A stretch of DNA of 64,000 bases. Source: Desmodus rotundus (Eukaryota > Chordata > Mammalia > Chiroptera > Phyllostomidae). The translations under genes were made by a program, and so were the position numbers. Under the pieces are notes generated by a model. The model worked only from the letters and a program-made list of their open reading frames with translations. It made no database searches and was not told where the DNA came from. Positions 1 to 12,359 of the stretch are shown here, piece by piece; within the stretch, counting starts at the first letter, position 1; every line of letters starts with the position of its first letter. The stretch is taken from positions 32,317,427 to 32,381,426 of the forward strand of contig NC_071397.1 in assembly GCF_022682495.2 (NCBI RefSeq), given 5' to 3'.

Positions 1-615
1 TCTTATTCCATCATTCCCTTACCCTAAGGTAATGACTATATTCTAACTCCAGATAGGCTGCCATATGTTTGCCTATATCTGAATCCCTTCTTTCCAAGTT
101 CCCTGTCTGTTCATAGAGAAGCCCTGAGTTTTATCATGTTTTCTTAGCATCTGGAAAATATTTACTTTGGATATCTTACTCAATCTAAGGCAAATATCAA
201 CTCTTTTTTTCCTTATTTAACTTCCCTTGCTGAAGATCTTCCTCTTAAACTTGGTTGCTAGACTGAGGTAAAATCCACAGCAAAGGTGTAGACTGCTGGT
301 GAAGGAAAGCTTGGGCACCACTGGAAGATCCTAACTTGCCCAGTTCAAGGTTTTAGTTCTGCTCTGCTCTGAAATCTAGGGTACCAGTTCATCAAGTCAG
401 TTCCTTAGCACATGTGCTTAAGTGTGTATGCACATACGATATATGAGAGAAATCCTGCCCAAGTTCACCCACTGCATTTGAAAACACAATAGTCCTTATT
501 ATGCTGTAATCACAATTTGCACCAAAAGATTGAAAGTTATTGTTGAACATGATCTAATATTAGATGTAAACTTTGAATCTGTTTATGCAACCTGCAGAGT
601 CTGGTATGATATTCT
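1..615. other. Anonymous non-coding sequence
   Basis: No repeat family, exon or RNA gene is recognised. Reading frames on both strands are short and closed. AT-rich, CpG-poor mammalian sequence. Confidence 0.6.
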
Positions 616-815
616 AGAACAGTAGGTCTCCAAGCATGGTCCTTGGATCAGTAGCAACAACTTCATGTGGGAGGGAACTTGCTAGAAATGCAAATTCTTG
701 CGCTCCACCCCAGACCTCCAGAATCAGAATTCTGGAGGAGAGACCCAACAATCTATGTTTTAGCAAGCTCTTCAGGGGAGCCTGAAGACTTTAAAGCTTG
801 AGAACTGCTGTTTTA
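616..815 (-). repeat. MER20-like hAT-Charlie DNA transposon remnant
   Basis: About 200 bp bounded by imperfect inverted ends: CAGTAGGTCTCCAAGC at the left and GCTTGAGAACTGCTG at the right. The interior keeps the landmarks GAAATGCAAATTCTTG, CTCCACCCCAGACCT and AGAATCAGAATTCTGG, which read as the reverse of the short non-autonomous hAT element that I recall as MER20. Too short for a transposase; mobilised in trans in early placentals. The family name is recalled, the terminal inverted structure is seen. Confidence 0.7.
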
Positions 816-2489
816 GGAGAATCATCTTCATTTTAGACAAATATATAGAAGGTTGATTGTATTCAACTATCAAGTGCTTTGTTGACAGGTAGAACATTAA
901 ATAGGAATGACTAAAACTTTACCTTTGTTTCTGTGTGCCTACTAAACATTTTTCCATTGCTAGTAGATTTGGAACAAATGAAGTAAAATTGAAGGAGGCA
1001 GATTACAATCTTTGAACTAGTGAATAAATTAAACTTCCCTTAAACTTGTTGAGTTACAGCCAGGAAAAAAGAAAAAAGAACCCCCCCCCCAAAAAAAAAA
1101 AATCTGAGCAAAAACTACAAGTGGACAGGGGTGGGGCACTCCTTGGAATGGAGTTTAGAGTTGGCTCTGGCCACAGAGAAAGCCTTTACTAAACATATGT
1201 TGCAAGCTGTGAGTACTAATTCTATCCATATTTGCTTTTCATTTATGTGACTTTCATTTGTGGCTGGGTCTGCCTTACAGGTGCTCTGTGTTCCAGAGTG
1301 GAGATCAAAAGAATTCACAGGAACCCACTTCTCAGGATTTCAGGAATGTACAGCCAAGAGTTAAAATGCTACTTGGTATTACCATTTTTTTTTTTCTCTA
1401 AGCAAGGCGACCGGGTTTCTTAGGGAAGCTCCTCTCTTAAAACAACAATAGTGACAGCAACAACATTGCTCTGTAAGGGCTTCAACCTAATATTTACCTT
1501 CTAGTTGTCAATATTCTTAACATGCTGTGTTTCCATATCTTTGTGGAGCAATGGGTTATAATTAATCCAGGGGACAGGCTCAGCATTGCTGCGCTTTGCC
1601 AAGAACTTTAAATTGGCAATAACTGATGTATATTTCACATAGCAGTTAGCTTAAGTCTTGCCCTGGTCAAGTAGTTGATGCAAGACAGAAACTCCTCCGA
1701 GGCAGCAGGAGGTGGTTGGGAGTGTGTGGTGGGCGCCCTGACACGGCCACAGTGACCTGGCAGGAGAAGGGAAACAGACAGCTTTCCCACCCGTTGCCTA
1801 CAGTGTCCCGTCATATCCCACCTGGGATATAGAATTGGTTTGGCTTCTAAAACTGGGGCTTTCTCTGGAAACCCGGTTTTCCTTCATCCAACCACTTATG
1901 TTAGGATTCATGAGAGGAATCGTCTGGGATTCTACTTTGTTCACCTGAATGTGCTATGTCCATTCCAAAATATGTTGCTGCCATCTATTTTTTTCCCCTC
2001 AAGTCTTGGCGTCACATTTGGGAATTGGAAAAATGTGAGCTTGCTCTAGGAACCAATCTTTATAAATGCTCTACATGAAAAATGCATTTAGATGACTGGG
2101 TTTCAAATAGGGCCCTTCAAGCTCCTGACATGTTCTAAGGGTGTGCCTGGCAGCACATCATGTCTGACACATGTCTGGGCTCCCTGGGGCTTCTTAGGCT
2201 GATGGCATGCCATTTCATTCTAGGATTCTGTCATTCTCCTCCTGAGTGGTCTGTAGGCATCAGATCCAAATCCATCTGTTATTTTGTTTGTTCATTTCTA
2301 GGTTTCAAGAAATGCAATGTTAGGACTGATATATATATATTTAACTATGAGATATTCTGGCACAGCTGTAATTAGAAAACAATATAGTCGGCTCCAAATA
2401 AATTAGTTGTCAAGTGAGACAAATAGCCATGGCCCCTGGGATGCTTCTTTCCCAGAACTTTATTGTGGTGCCATCTGCTTAGATGACAA
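816..2489. other. Anonymous non-coding sequence with a C10/A12 tract
   Basis: No gene or named repeat recognised. A homopolymer pair lies at 1081-1102 (ten C, then twelve A), and a short TA run at about 2330-2340. The only long frames (about 60-70 codons) have no family resemblance and overlap on opposite strands. Confidence 0.55.
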
Positions 2490-2625
2490 TGTCTTGTGGT
2501 GGTACGTATATTGGATTAAGATGCAGGAGACCTTGTTTATAGTCCTATGACCAACAGGTTGTGTGAATATGAGTGAGACAAGTCCCTCTCTGTGCTTTGG
2601 TTTCCTCATTTAGAAACAAATGGAT
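2490..2625 (+). repeat. MIR SINE
   Basis: Contains the MIR order: a 'determined, unable to place' 5' part, then GGTTGTGTGAATATGAGTG, then the conserved 3' part TTTGGTTTCCTCATTTAGAAA. This matches the ...TGTGTGACCTTGG...TCAGTTTCCTCATCTGTAAAATGGG layout of MIR. Ancient tRNA-derived SINE, diverged, inactive. Confidence 0.75.
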
Positions 2626-5474
2626 GGAACACTTTTAAGTTTTAAAACCTTTCAGCTTAAACAGTCTAGGAATCTTACTAGTGCTATCGAATGGCTTTTA
2701 ATAATGAGTTCTGTTTCCACTTGCTCTGTCCTCCACTTGAGCTCTTCCCCTACCTCATCAGAGGAACTTGACAGAGGGAAAAAGGCAGAAGACAGGTTAG
2801 AGAGAAAGGAAGAAATTGTTAATACATTATTCAAGAGCAGTGTCAGTTCCTGCCTGTCCCAGCACCATCTTGAGCCTTAGTGTCAGGAGGTTTATCTTCC
2901 AGCATCAGCTCATTGGAATTCTTGAGATAGTAGAAGCCAATCCCAACCCTATCAAGAGCTCCATCCCCACCATCCTGGAGGTGAGGATGGGTGGGCAGGT
3001 GGGTGAGAGGTTTCTGCATCACGCTCCCAAATTCCAGAATCTGCTGGTCTTATGGAAGGCTCTGGATTTACTGATATACAATTGTCAATTCCTAGGCTTC
3101 TCTGTTTCTTGAGGATGCCCCAGTTCTCTAGAATGAGAAGAAGTTGACCTTGGATCTAGTTACTGTAAGCTCCCTACTTCTCTATCTACAATAGATACTG
3201 ATTACAACCTCCACATCCCCAGTCACTCTCTGACTTCTGACTTCACAGGACATGGGCTTTCATGAACCAGGAAGCTTCTGCTCACCACACTGCAAGCATG
3301 GACGCACCCCACAGGCTTCTGCCCTCGTCTTCTCACCATGATCCTTGGAATCTGGACGTCAGTCTTGACGGAGCACCAGATTTATATGTCCTTTTTCTTC
3401 ACAACTGGGACCTCTGATCACCTTTGACCCATAACTCAGGCTCCTGGTCCTGTCCTTCAGCTCAGTTTTTTCTCTGGACAACCACCAAAACCTTAATTTT
3501 TCTGCCAGGTGAACCATGAGGAACTGTTGTTTGGCAAACAGGAGATGGAGCTCTCATGTTACTGACATTTTTGGGTTGTGGAGTAGAGTCTCTAAAGGGC
3601 TCTAGTTGTTTGGCATATATTTCCTCAGGAAATCTGAGAATATAAGCATTCTAGAAGCAAAGCATTTTAGAACTGGAGTTGACCACATCAACAGAAATGC
3701 TCACATATTTTTCTTGTGTCTAATAGGTAATAAGTACATAGCAAATTGCCCTGCCAGAGCTAGTGGAGAATTTAATTAATTGCTTGTTTGTAACACATGG
3801 AGTCTTTACTGAGTGGCCTCAATTCATTTGTCCAAAACTAACCCCAAAGATGAATTGCACATTAGATTTATTACCTATAATTTTGTAGCTTGCAGATGCT
3901 ACTGTGGGAAGTGGTCACTAATTTAATAATTTAGAAACAACTTGGGAATAGTCAAGTGGAAAAAAAGGCATTTGATCCTGCTTTATGAGTTCAGATTTTT
4001 GGGGGAGGGATAGTATTTATGAGTTTGATGAGCAGGAACTTTGGATCCCATTAGTGGTCACAGCTGTTCACTGTGAATGAGTCAAGTTTGCTGCGTTGAG
4101 GAAGTTGCTGCCTAACAGCATTTGTCAGGTCAAAAGGTGTGGGCAACGTCACAGGGTGTTTGTGTTTGTCAATTCCTGGGGAAACGATTCTTGGTCCAAA
4201 TGGTATACATTTTAAAAAAGAAATGTTTTCGATATTAGAAATAATTATTTAGGCATCATTATTTATGACTGCTGTAGCTCTTTGGCTCGTTGCCAAGGCA
4301 AGGCAACCCCCATTTGTAATGGAGGCCCCTACACGGTGTGCAAGCAGAAATGCTCCAGACCACAGATGGGGTTTGCTAGACTTTGGGACTCGGTACCCAG
4401 CAGAACCAATGTGAGGGACTTCTAGGGGGTTAAAGCTGCAGATGTCCTTTGAGATCATTTAAACCTGCCCCCTGTTTTAAAATTGAAGGAATTCAGACTC
4501 AGGATGTGAAAGGAGGTGATCAAGGTCACCCTCTTTCCAACAGAAGAAATGTAGAATCCAGGACTCCTTCCTCCCAGTTTTCTCCTTTTCCATATGTTGA
4601 AAAGAATTTGAACTAAATGAGAAAAACAATAGTTAAGATATTGCTTTCTTAGTTGCTTTTAGTGGATTTCTGGTGAGGAAGCTGAGATGCATAACATTTA
4701 AAGGGGTTTCTACTCAGCCAATTTCAGCTTATTCTCTTCTCTGTGGTGTGTCTATTGCAGCCTGTTTTCTTCTTCTTTTTTGAAAAGATGCCTAAACAGA
4801 AATTGAATGATTCTATTTTATTTACTTGGTATTCTTTAAAAAAAGTTTTTATTGTATTTTTTCCATTACCATTTAACTTCCTTATTATGGCAACCTTTTT
4901 TCTTTCCGAGTTTAATACTTTGAACTTCTTTTAATTTTGTGCATACTTAAAATTGATTTTTTCCTCTGGGTTTAGGGGTTGGCTTTTGTTTTCTCTCAGT
5001 GTATGGAACTAAGACCAGATAAATGATCTCAAATGAATTATGCAAAGTTTCTGTGAAGTGAGGGATAACCTGTGGAGAAAACGTGCTTTGCCTTTTTGTC
5101 TGGGAACTGTGTGTTTTTAATTATGCACAGAATATGCTGCTGGGAGAAACCTAGGCCTAGGAAAGGCTTGCCATACTGAGTTGAGGATGTTTGAGGCGGA
5201 GTCCGGATGTGGCAGACAGGCAAGGAGAAACTGGTGTGAGGCCTCTAGAGGGCAGTGTTAACTTTCGAATCAGCCCTGAAAGGGGTGGATGTCTAAGGCC
5301 AAATGAAATAAACAGTACCGAATGTCTTGGACATTGGCTTTTTCTGTAGTTCTAGACATGCAAGGATAAGTAATTATGTTTTGGTACTTTTTTTGAGCCT
5401 GGATATCCTGGACTCATTTGAAGTTCTAATCTTTGAAGTGTAGAGAAAAGGATACAAGATTGAGAATATTAGCA
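2626..5474. other. Anonymous non-coding sequence
   Basis: No exon recognised. About 4440-4560 looks like a worn antisense MIR (AATTGAAGGAATTCAGACTCAGG, then GATCAAGGTCACC), at low confidence. The rest shows no structure I can name. Open frames of 60-98 codons at 2620-3112 lack splice context and family resemblance. Confidence 0.5.
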
Positions 5475-5560
5475 GATCTGAGATCTAATCCTAGTTCTAC
5501 TACTAATTAATTCAGTTCCCTCATCTGAAAAATTAAGTGATTCTAATATTTCTTCTTGAA
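5475..5560 (+). repeat. MIR fragment
   Basis: GATCTAATCCTAGTTCTACTAC followed closely by TTCCCTCATCTGAAAAATTAAGTG gives the 5' and 3' landmarks of MIR with the middle missing. Internally deleted ancient SINE. Confidence 0.6.
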
Positions 5561-5784
5561 AACCTAGGATTCAGCTGGTTCTTCTATTCTGCCCCATGCA
5601 ATACTCAATTTTATCCCGGAGCTTACCTCTGGTGTGTTCTTGGATGTAAATCTCACCCGTCTTGGCTACAAGGTCAGGCTTCTCTTCCAGGGATGTTTCT
5701 TGCCCTATCACCCTCCCAAAGTAGCTACTGTGGTCTACCAAGACTCAGTGAAATTGCTTTTTAGCAAAAATGCTTAATGACCCT

Positions 5785-6245
5785 TGTTATAAGTTGAAAT
5801 ATGACCCCCCCCCCCCCCCCCCGCTTCATGTGTTAAAGTTCTAACCCCCAGCATCTCAGAATGTGACTTTACTCAGAAATATGGGTTTCAGATGTAATTA
5901 GTTAAGTTAGGGTGAAGTCACACTGGAGTAGAATGGATTCCTAATCCCATATGACAAGTGTCTTTAAAAAAAAGAGGGAAATTTGGTTACAGCCAGGCAC
6001 ACAGGGAGAAGGTCACATGAAGATTAGAGTTATGCTGCTATACACCAAAGAACTACAGAGGTGGGGGGAGACACTGGGAATAAATCCTTTCTCTGTGTGT
6101 TCAGAATGAGCGTGGTCCTGCTGATGGTTCTATCTTGGACTTCCAGACTCAGAACTGTGAGACAGTAAACTTATGTTGTCTAAGCTGCTTAGTTTGTAGT
6201 ACTTTGTTAGGGCAGCTCTAGCAAACTCATACAATCTGAATAGGA
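5785..6245 (+). repeat. MLT1-like MaLR LTR with expanded poly-C
   Basis: The order of landmarks fits a solo LTR of the ERVL-MaLR group: TAAGTTGAAATATGACC, then a poly-C tract, TTCATGTGTTAAAGTTCTAA, GGTTTCAGATGTAATTAG, a CTTCCAGACTCAGAACTGTGAGAC segment, and the terminal TTTGTAGTACTTTGTTAGGGCAGC. The poly-C at 5805-5822 is 18 bases, against about six in the consensus as I remember it. An old retroviral-type LTR with no coding content. Subfamily not assigned. Confidence 0.65.
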
Positions 6246-7605
6246 ATTCAGTTAAGTCACTGGAATATGTAGAATGTGATGTTTCCTGGGTGGCTGGGAA
6301 ATCACAATGACTTAGTCCCACCTCCAGCATTGTACTCCACCAAGGTCAGTATTACTGTGTTATTCAGAATGACAACAATTTTTGCATAACTTGGGGCATG
6401 TGATAAATCCAGAAAGAAGAAGGCACCCATCCAGGAGTAATATAATTTATCTTTCTTTAAAATTTAATAACCCTTTATATTGTTCAGTTTGTATGATACT
6501 CCCCGAAGCAGACTCTTTCTTCACTCTGTCAGTTACATTCTTCTCTCTTTTCTGTACTACATGGGTCCCTATGTTCATCATTGGGTGTCGGTCACTCACT
6601 GCCTGGATAACTTTTGTCTGCGAGACTAAAGTTAGCACACCAACAGGTCAAATCCCAGGCATCATCTCTCTTGTTTTAATTGACTCCGCAACTTTGCTTT
6701 TGATCTTGAGATATGTTTTCAGGAAATTCCTTTCCTTATATTTGGGGAACAGAAGATTAGCATTATATCTTTTTGGCACTAAATAGGGAAGATACTTATG
6801 TCAAAAATATTTTTTTAACAAACAGTAATCTAATTATCAGAAGAGGGAATAAAGGTGGACAGTATTTTCATGTCTTCTTGATAAAACCAATGAGGTGGTT
6901 TAAAAATGTTTTTCATTAACCCAAGACAGGGTATAGATCATGTACTACTTATTCTACATTAGAGATACAAAGGACAGAAATTTAAAGTTTTATTATTTTT
7001 TCCATATGAAACTGAAATCTAAATTTCCTAGCAGTAAAGGCAAGTGAAAACATCATGATTATAATCTTCTATGTTTTAGCAGAAAGAAGCATACAATTTC
7101 ATCCAGAGAGGGTTAAGTAACCAGCCTTTGTTTATGGGGAAGGTCTTGAGTTCCAGTGACGTATACTAGATTGGCAGGAGTCTTGGACAACGTTTTGCAG
7201 AAGGCTCTATTCTAAGTAAAAGAAGACCCTCTAGATACTGTTATACAAACTAGGCATAGAATTGTGAGTTGCCATGTATAAAATAAATTGATGGGATAAA
7301 TTGCCTTGGACAAAAGCAGGATGGCTCAGGGAATTCAGTTCATGTCACTAACTCAATCTGTGTCACTTGGGCTGCAGCTCCTTTTGCTTAAAAAAGGCTT
7401 ATTATTATTTACAAAAAAAAAGAGCAAAATAGCCCTTTTAGGGTCTGTTTCTATTCCGCGAAGCTCTGTTTGCCTGTGTGCTTCTATGGGACATGGGACT
7501 CTCAATCAAAATCACTTGGAAATTGATAGCTAATTATAAAAAATCAATTGCAAATATTAACATCTTTTGAATTACTCACTGTTTTATCCCTTGGACGCAG
7601 CTAAT
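6246..7605. other. Anonymous non-coding sequence
   Basis: No gene recognised. A 134-codon frame (6382-6786, +) opens at TTG, not ATG, resembles no family and is crossed by an antisense frame, so I treat it as chance. Confidence 0.55.
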
Positions 7606-8120
7606 TATGGATTGCATTAGTTACTTGTAGCTGTATAACAAATTACTCTAAAACGTCATGGCTTAAACCAACAAATGTTTATTATATCTCAGCTTTGGTG
7701 GATCAAGAACCTGGGTGCAACTCAGGGTATTGTCTGGCTGTGATCAAGATGCTGGCTGTGGAAGGATCCCATGGACCTTCAAGCTCACCCATGAGCTCAC
7801 TCATGACTGTTGCAAGATTCAATTCCTTGCTGGCTGTTGGCCACAGACCTCCCTTGCTCCTTTCCACATGGAGTTCTCCATAGGCAATTTGCAACATGGA
7901 AGCTGAGCCAGCACTTGGGAGAGCAGGAGAGAGTGAACACAGAAAAGAGTCTTTCTGTAACCTAATCTTGAAAGTGACATTCCCTCACTTTTGTCATATA
8001 TTGGTTGTTAAAGTGAGTCACTAGGTCCAGCCCACTTATAAGGGAAGGGGCTACACAGGATGTGAATATCAGGAGGTAGGCATCACTGAGAGCCATTTTG
8101 GAGGCTGCTTACCAATATAC
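7606..8120 (+). repeat. Ancient interspersed repeat, family not named
   Basis: Follows a widely repeated mammalian pattern: TAGCTGTATAACAAATTACTC, TGGCTTAAACCAACAAATG, TTTATTATATCTCAGC, later TGTAACCTAATCTTG, AGTGAGTCACTAGGTCCAG, and the end GAGCCATTTTGGAGGCTGC. About 510 bp, probably near complete. It looks LTR- or DNA-transposon-like and I cannot give the name. The last ~120 bp recur at 11885-12010. Confidence 0.65.
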
Positions 8121-8269
8121 TGATGATAGATTTTGTTAGGTTAACTATGTTTTAATTGAATAATTTGAACTGATATGTTACTACCTTTCTATTAAAAAGT
8201 GGTTTATCTCAGAGGGGATATATAGAAAATTCCATACTTATTGAATTATTTTCCTTTAGTGTTTCATGA

Positions 8270-8410
8270 TATAATATTAAATGATATTTGTATAGTATTT
8301 TACCACTTTTCAGCACAGAAATATTCTCAAAAACTCTGTAAAGGAGGAATTAATACAGTAATTTGACAGGTGATAGAGGTGTCCTTCAGAGAGATAAGTG
8401 GACTTTTGCC
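8270..8410 (-). repeat. MIR SINE, antisense
   Basis: Order typical of reversed MIR: TTGTATAGTATTTTACCAC, CTCAAAAACTCTGTAAAGG, AATTTGACAGGTGATAGAG, then GTCCTTCAGAGAGATAAGTG. Diverged. Confidence 0.55.
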
Positions 8411-9695
8411 ATAGTATGTAACTCTAAATATGGCTTTCAAAATTACTTTTAATGTATAATTTATGAGGAATTTTTTGTCCAAAAAATTCTGTACACGTCT
8501 AAGGAAAAAGTGCTTATTTTTTTTTTTACTATCTTTTGCTCATTTATTTGTATGAGCAGCAAACAACATGTGTATATGCAAAAACTAAAAAATGAGACAG
8601 AATTGTGTTATTTTCAATTCCTTTAATCTTTCCTAATGATACCAGGCCTGGAGTTGAGTTGCAAGAGATTGGGGAATATTTCTGCTGTGAAAGTTTAGGA
8701 AATAACCAAGCTTGGATCTTGTTTCTACTTGCACATGACTGAAAAATTTTTATGACCCCTTTTTTCCACTGGCATGATTCTTTGATCCAATCAGAAAGGC
8801 ATCTTCTGTATTCTTTTTCTGCTCATTTTAGAAACTGAGAGAATAGAGGCCCCGATTTGAAGATGGGCAGAAAGAAAGGAAGTAGAAGAGAAGGATGAAA
8901 AGGTGCAGAGCAGACAGAGTGCAGGGCAGCCACTTGCTGATTTCCAGCTGTGCACTCAGGGTTTAACTGCCCTGGAGAAGCCCCCGCCTCATTCCTGGTC
9001 CGCTGGGTGAGGGGGAACTCCTCTGTCCACTTTTACACAGGTCAGGCTGGGGTATGTGGAAATACCACCCTGGTTAAGTCAGTTGTAAAAATTAGGTAAA
9101 ACAGATTGGAGACGATGGGTTGTTTGACAGAGTTAGCTGATTTTATAGGGATTTTGACCACTATAATGGCAAAATCAGCTGTGCGTGCAGAAACTGTCAT
9201 TTTTATAGTTCACTTGATGAAAAACGGTAGCATATGACACAAAAGTTGTGAGAAAACATTTGAACATTATAGTCTCTGAAAAGTCATAGAAAAAAAGTCT
9301 TTCATTTTTTTGCAAGTGTTCTCAGTTTAAATTATGTTTCTATGGAAAATAACTTCAACCACCGTGAGTGTGGATGAGCAGGTGTCTCACCCCTAGACTG
9401 TTAGGACCCTTCAACCTTACACTCTGCGTTCCTATGAACCTTCATAAAACACCTATGTTGCTATCTGTGCAGAAACACTTAACAGATTCTTATTCTTGAA
9501 AATTAAAGGCCATATTCCTAACATTTATTCAAGGTTCGCATCAACTTTCATAAACATTTGTAACACTGCTTAACTAATTTGTAATCCAACCATGTTAACA
9601 CTTAATTTTTAAATCCAACAGGCTACTCGACACCTCAACTTAGATAGAAACATCTTATATGTTATATGCCTAAAACAAGGACTTGTGATTCCCAT
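8411..9695. other. Anonymous non-coding sequence
   Basis: No repeat or exon recognised. 8890-9180 is less AT-rich than its surroundings and carries short palindromic words (CAGCTG, GCAAAATCAGCTG); without alignment I cannot tell whether it is conserved. Confidence 0.45.
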
Positions 9696-10450
9696 TTTAT
9701 TCCACAGTTCCTCCCCTAGTCTTCCCCATCTCAGTACATGGTGTCCCCATCCTCCATCAGGTCAGAAGGTGAGAGATCATCCTGGATTCCTACGTTTCCC
9801 TCATGACCCCATCACAGTCAAGCCATTGCTGTGTTCTATCCATATTACCTGCTAAAATAATCCAAGTGAGACTATTTCCTATCACACCCACTGCTTTCCT
9901 CTAGTCTGAGCTGCCATCTTCTCTTACTAGACGACTTTAGTAGCTCCTAAATATTCTTCTGTTTCCATACTTTCCCCTCAAAATCTCAACTTCCACACAT
10001 AAAAAGAATATTTAAAACATATATATCAGCTTTATCACTCCCCTTCTAAAGCCCTTCGATTACTCCCCGTATCATCTATTGCCCCGGCCTGAAGGTCCTG
10101 CATGACTTGACTTCTATTTCTGCCTCCATTCTCCCCATTGCGCACTCTGTTCCATCACACTGGTCTTGTTTTTGTTCCTAGCAGGCCAGCTTGTTCCCTC
10201 CCGACGGCCTTAGTTCTTCCTTTTCCTGTCACTTCTGACCACTTTCCTGTCACTTCTGGCCCCTCTTCTGAAGTTCCTGTGACTATTATGGTCAGATTCA
10301 TCAATTTTTTTATTGTCCGTATGTCTTCTTGAAGTGTGGATTATCTTTTGTGTGTGTGTGTATGTCTTACATCCTCAACTGGATTAAAAGTCCTCTGCAA
10401 ACTGTGATCTAATGATAGTCTATGCATTTTCCATTATTGCTGCTATTAAA
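9696..10450 (+). repeat. L2 LINE fragment
   Basis: Reads along the L2 3' half: GAGATCATCCTGGATTCC, AAGCCATTGCTGTG, CTGCTAAAATAATCC, CCCTTCTAAAGCCCTTCGATTACTCCCC, GAAGGTCCTGCATGACTTGACTTC, CATTGCGCACTCTGTTCCA, CACACTGGTCTTGTTT, then a worn 3' end with AACTGGATTAAAAGTCC. L2 is an extinct CR1-clade LINE; no open frame survives. Confidence 0.7.
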
Positions 10451-11048
10451 ATATGCTGTGCATATATAGCTATTGAATAAGTATTTATTAATTCATTTTG
10501 TTATCATACCAAGGCATAGTTTAAAAATCACTTTATAAATTTGAAATAATTCTTGCTATTGAGTGATTGCTAATATATTTATTTAAAGTGGTACTATGTT
10601 AAGGGTGTATCTACAGAAATTAATTCCCAAATAATTGGTACCCACTGGAAGCTTTAACAATAGGCTGCTGGGTTCTGCTCTTCTTTCTGTTTGTATAGGC
10701 AGATGTGACTTCACAGATTTGTCGTAGACACAGTAATTCTTAGAGAATACATGCAGAACTGCTAAACCAATCCATAGGCAAGAAACTTAAGAGATGCGCC
10801 TTAAAGAGAAGAAATTGTTACTAGAACTCAAACTTTATTTAGGAAAAGCAAGTACCCTGCCTTGTAGAAGGATCAGTGTCAAAAGAAATAATGTTATCTT
10901 TGACAAAACACAATTCATTCTTATCATTTAAGAATTTGCCAATCTGATACATTCCTCTACTCTTCTTCCCTCTCTTCCCCTAGGAAATAACATTCAATAA
11001 AATCAAGCATCACAGCCATCATCTTCTCAACTTTCTATTCCCTTTTTA
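10451..11048. other. Anonymous non-coding sequence
   Basis: No recognised feature. AT-rich. 10615-10790 has a hint of an old hAT-type repeat (ACCCACTGGAAGC...GGCTGCTGGGTTCTG), not firm enough to name. Confidence 0.45.
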
Positions 11049-11300
11049 CAATGTTATCTATTTTATTATTTTATTTTATTATTTATTTTAGAGAAAGGAG
11101 AAAAAAGAGAGGAAGAGAGGGAAAGAAACAGTGCTGTGAGAGCAAAACATTGATTGGTTGCCTTTCATACACTCCCCAGCTGGGGACCAAACCCACAACC
11201 CAGGTATGTGCCCTGTCGATGAATTGAACTGGCGACATCTTGCTTTGCAGGATGATGCCCAACCAACTGAGCCACACTGGCGGGGGCTGCAATGTTGTCT
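11049..11300 (-). mobile_element. Ves SINE (bat tRNA-derived SINE), with target duplication
   Basis: Read on the minus strand from about 11289: a tRNA-like head GCCAGTGTGGCTCAGTTGG (A box), a B-box region around AGTTCAATTC, then GGGCACATACCTGGGTTGTGGGTTTGGTCCCC, GGCAACCAATCAATG, a pyrimidine-rich stretch and a tail of TAAAA/TAAAT units. This is the Ves design known from bats, transcribed by RNA polymerase III and moved by L1 enzymes. The direct repeats CAATGTTATCTA (11049-11060) and CAATGTTGTCTA (11290-11301) differ at one base and are the target-site duplication. The decayed B box (ATTC instead of GTTCGATTCC) suggests a silent, moderately old copy. Confidence 0.88.
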
Positions 11301-11649
11301 AGACACTCATTTCTCCTTATCTGATTCCCCTCTGTTTCCAAGGTAGCAGTATCCCTAATTTCAAAGCCGATTTACTATCTAACTATAGATCCTACTTTTT
11401 CCCGGGTTGTCTAGGACTTGAGCCATAATTACCTCTTTTCCTCCGTATTTAACATCTAACTGAACTGCATCTTTTTTCAACATACCATCCTATCTTGCCT
11501 TCCCTTTACCTGCGCTTATAGAAGGAATAGTTCACACTCATTTCTCCATCCTTTCATTTATACCACATTCTACTAAGACAGATCTTACCATCTCCCCATT
11601 TAAATGGTATTGTAATAAATGAACATGTTTTAAAGCAAAATTTCTAGTA
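11301..11649. other. Anonymous non-coding sequence
   Basis: Nothing recognised; C/T-biased sequence without repeat landmarks. Confidence 0.5.
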
Positions 11650-11884
11650 CAGTTTATCCTTGTCATTTGTGGTAGTCATGCTCTATAAAGTCGTTGCGTA
11701 ATTAGCAAATACTGAATTGTTGCTCTCAGGGTAGGTTCCTATATTTAGGTTAGGTTAGCCTCTGGTCATATTTTCACCACCTGATCCATACATAACCTTG
11801 TTGTGTGTGTGTGGTTCTGTTTAAAGATACTTAATTTAATGCATATGGTTGATTTATTAAAAATCTTAATCTTGGGAATGCCAT
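11650..11884 (+). repeat. Ancient interspersed repeat, family not named
   Basis: The series TTGTCATTTGTGGTAGTCATGC, TCTATAAAGTCGTTGCG, AATTAGCAAATACTGAATTG, TTAGCCTCTGGTC, CATACATAACCTTG, GGTTCTGTTTAAAGATAC matches a common mammalian repeat pattern that I recognise but cannot name. A short GT run interrupts it near 11803. Confidence 0.5.
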
Positions 11885-12010
11885 CTCATCATTTTTGTTT
11901 TACTGTAGTCATTGGAAGGATGTCATCAGGTCCAACTTACAGAGGAGAGGGGGTTACACAGGGGATGTGGGTACTAGGGGGTGAAGATTGTTGAAAGCCA
12001 TTTTAAGAGC
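11885..12010 (+). repeat. Fragment of the 7606-8120 repeat family
   Basis: Shares the end section with 7606-8120: AGGTCCAACTTACAGAGG, GGTTACACAGGGGATGTGG, and TGAAAGCCATTTTAAGAGC. 3'-part only. Confidence 0.55.
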
Positions 12011-12359
12011 TATCTTTCCCACCCACTCCCATCCACTCTTCCCTTTTGTCCTGTTATACGATATATATTGAGCAACTGTTTTATGCTAGGTACTATAGAA
12101 TGTACTATAGGAAAGTATAATAAAATCTTGTTGATTACCAAAATTATCCAAAGAAGATATAACAAATACAGACTCTTGGATCTTACCTCTAGATAGTCAG
12201 ATACAGGAAACCTAGGTAACATCTGGGAATGTGTATTTTCAAAACACCTCTGGAAATTCTAGTAACGTATCAGGCTCAGATTTATTTCTCTAGGATTCAT
12301 TGTCTCAGGAATTGCTGATCTAATGGGGAAGCTGGTAAACCAGTAATTACTATTGAGTT
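12011..12359. other. Anonymous non-coding sequence
   Basis: No feature recognised. Confidence 0.5.

Noticed and set aside
6382..6786. 134-codon open frame on the plus strand
   Set aside because: Starts at TTG, resembles no protein family, and is overlapped by an antisense frame; no splice or promoter context.
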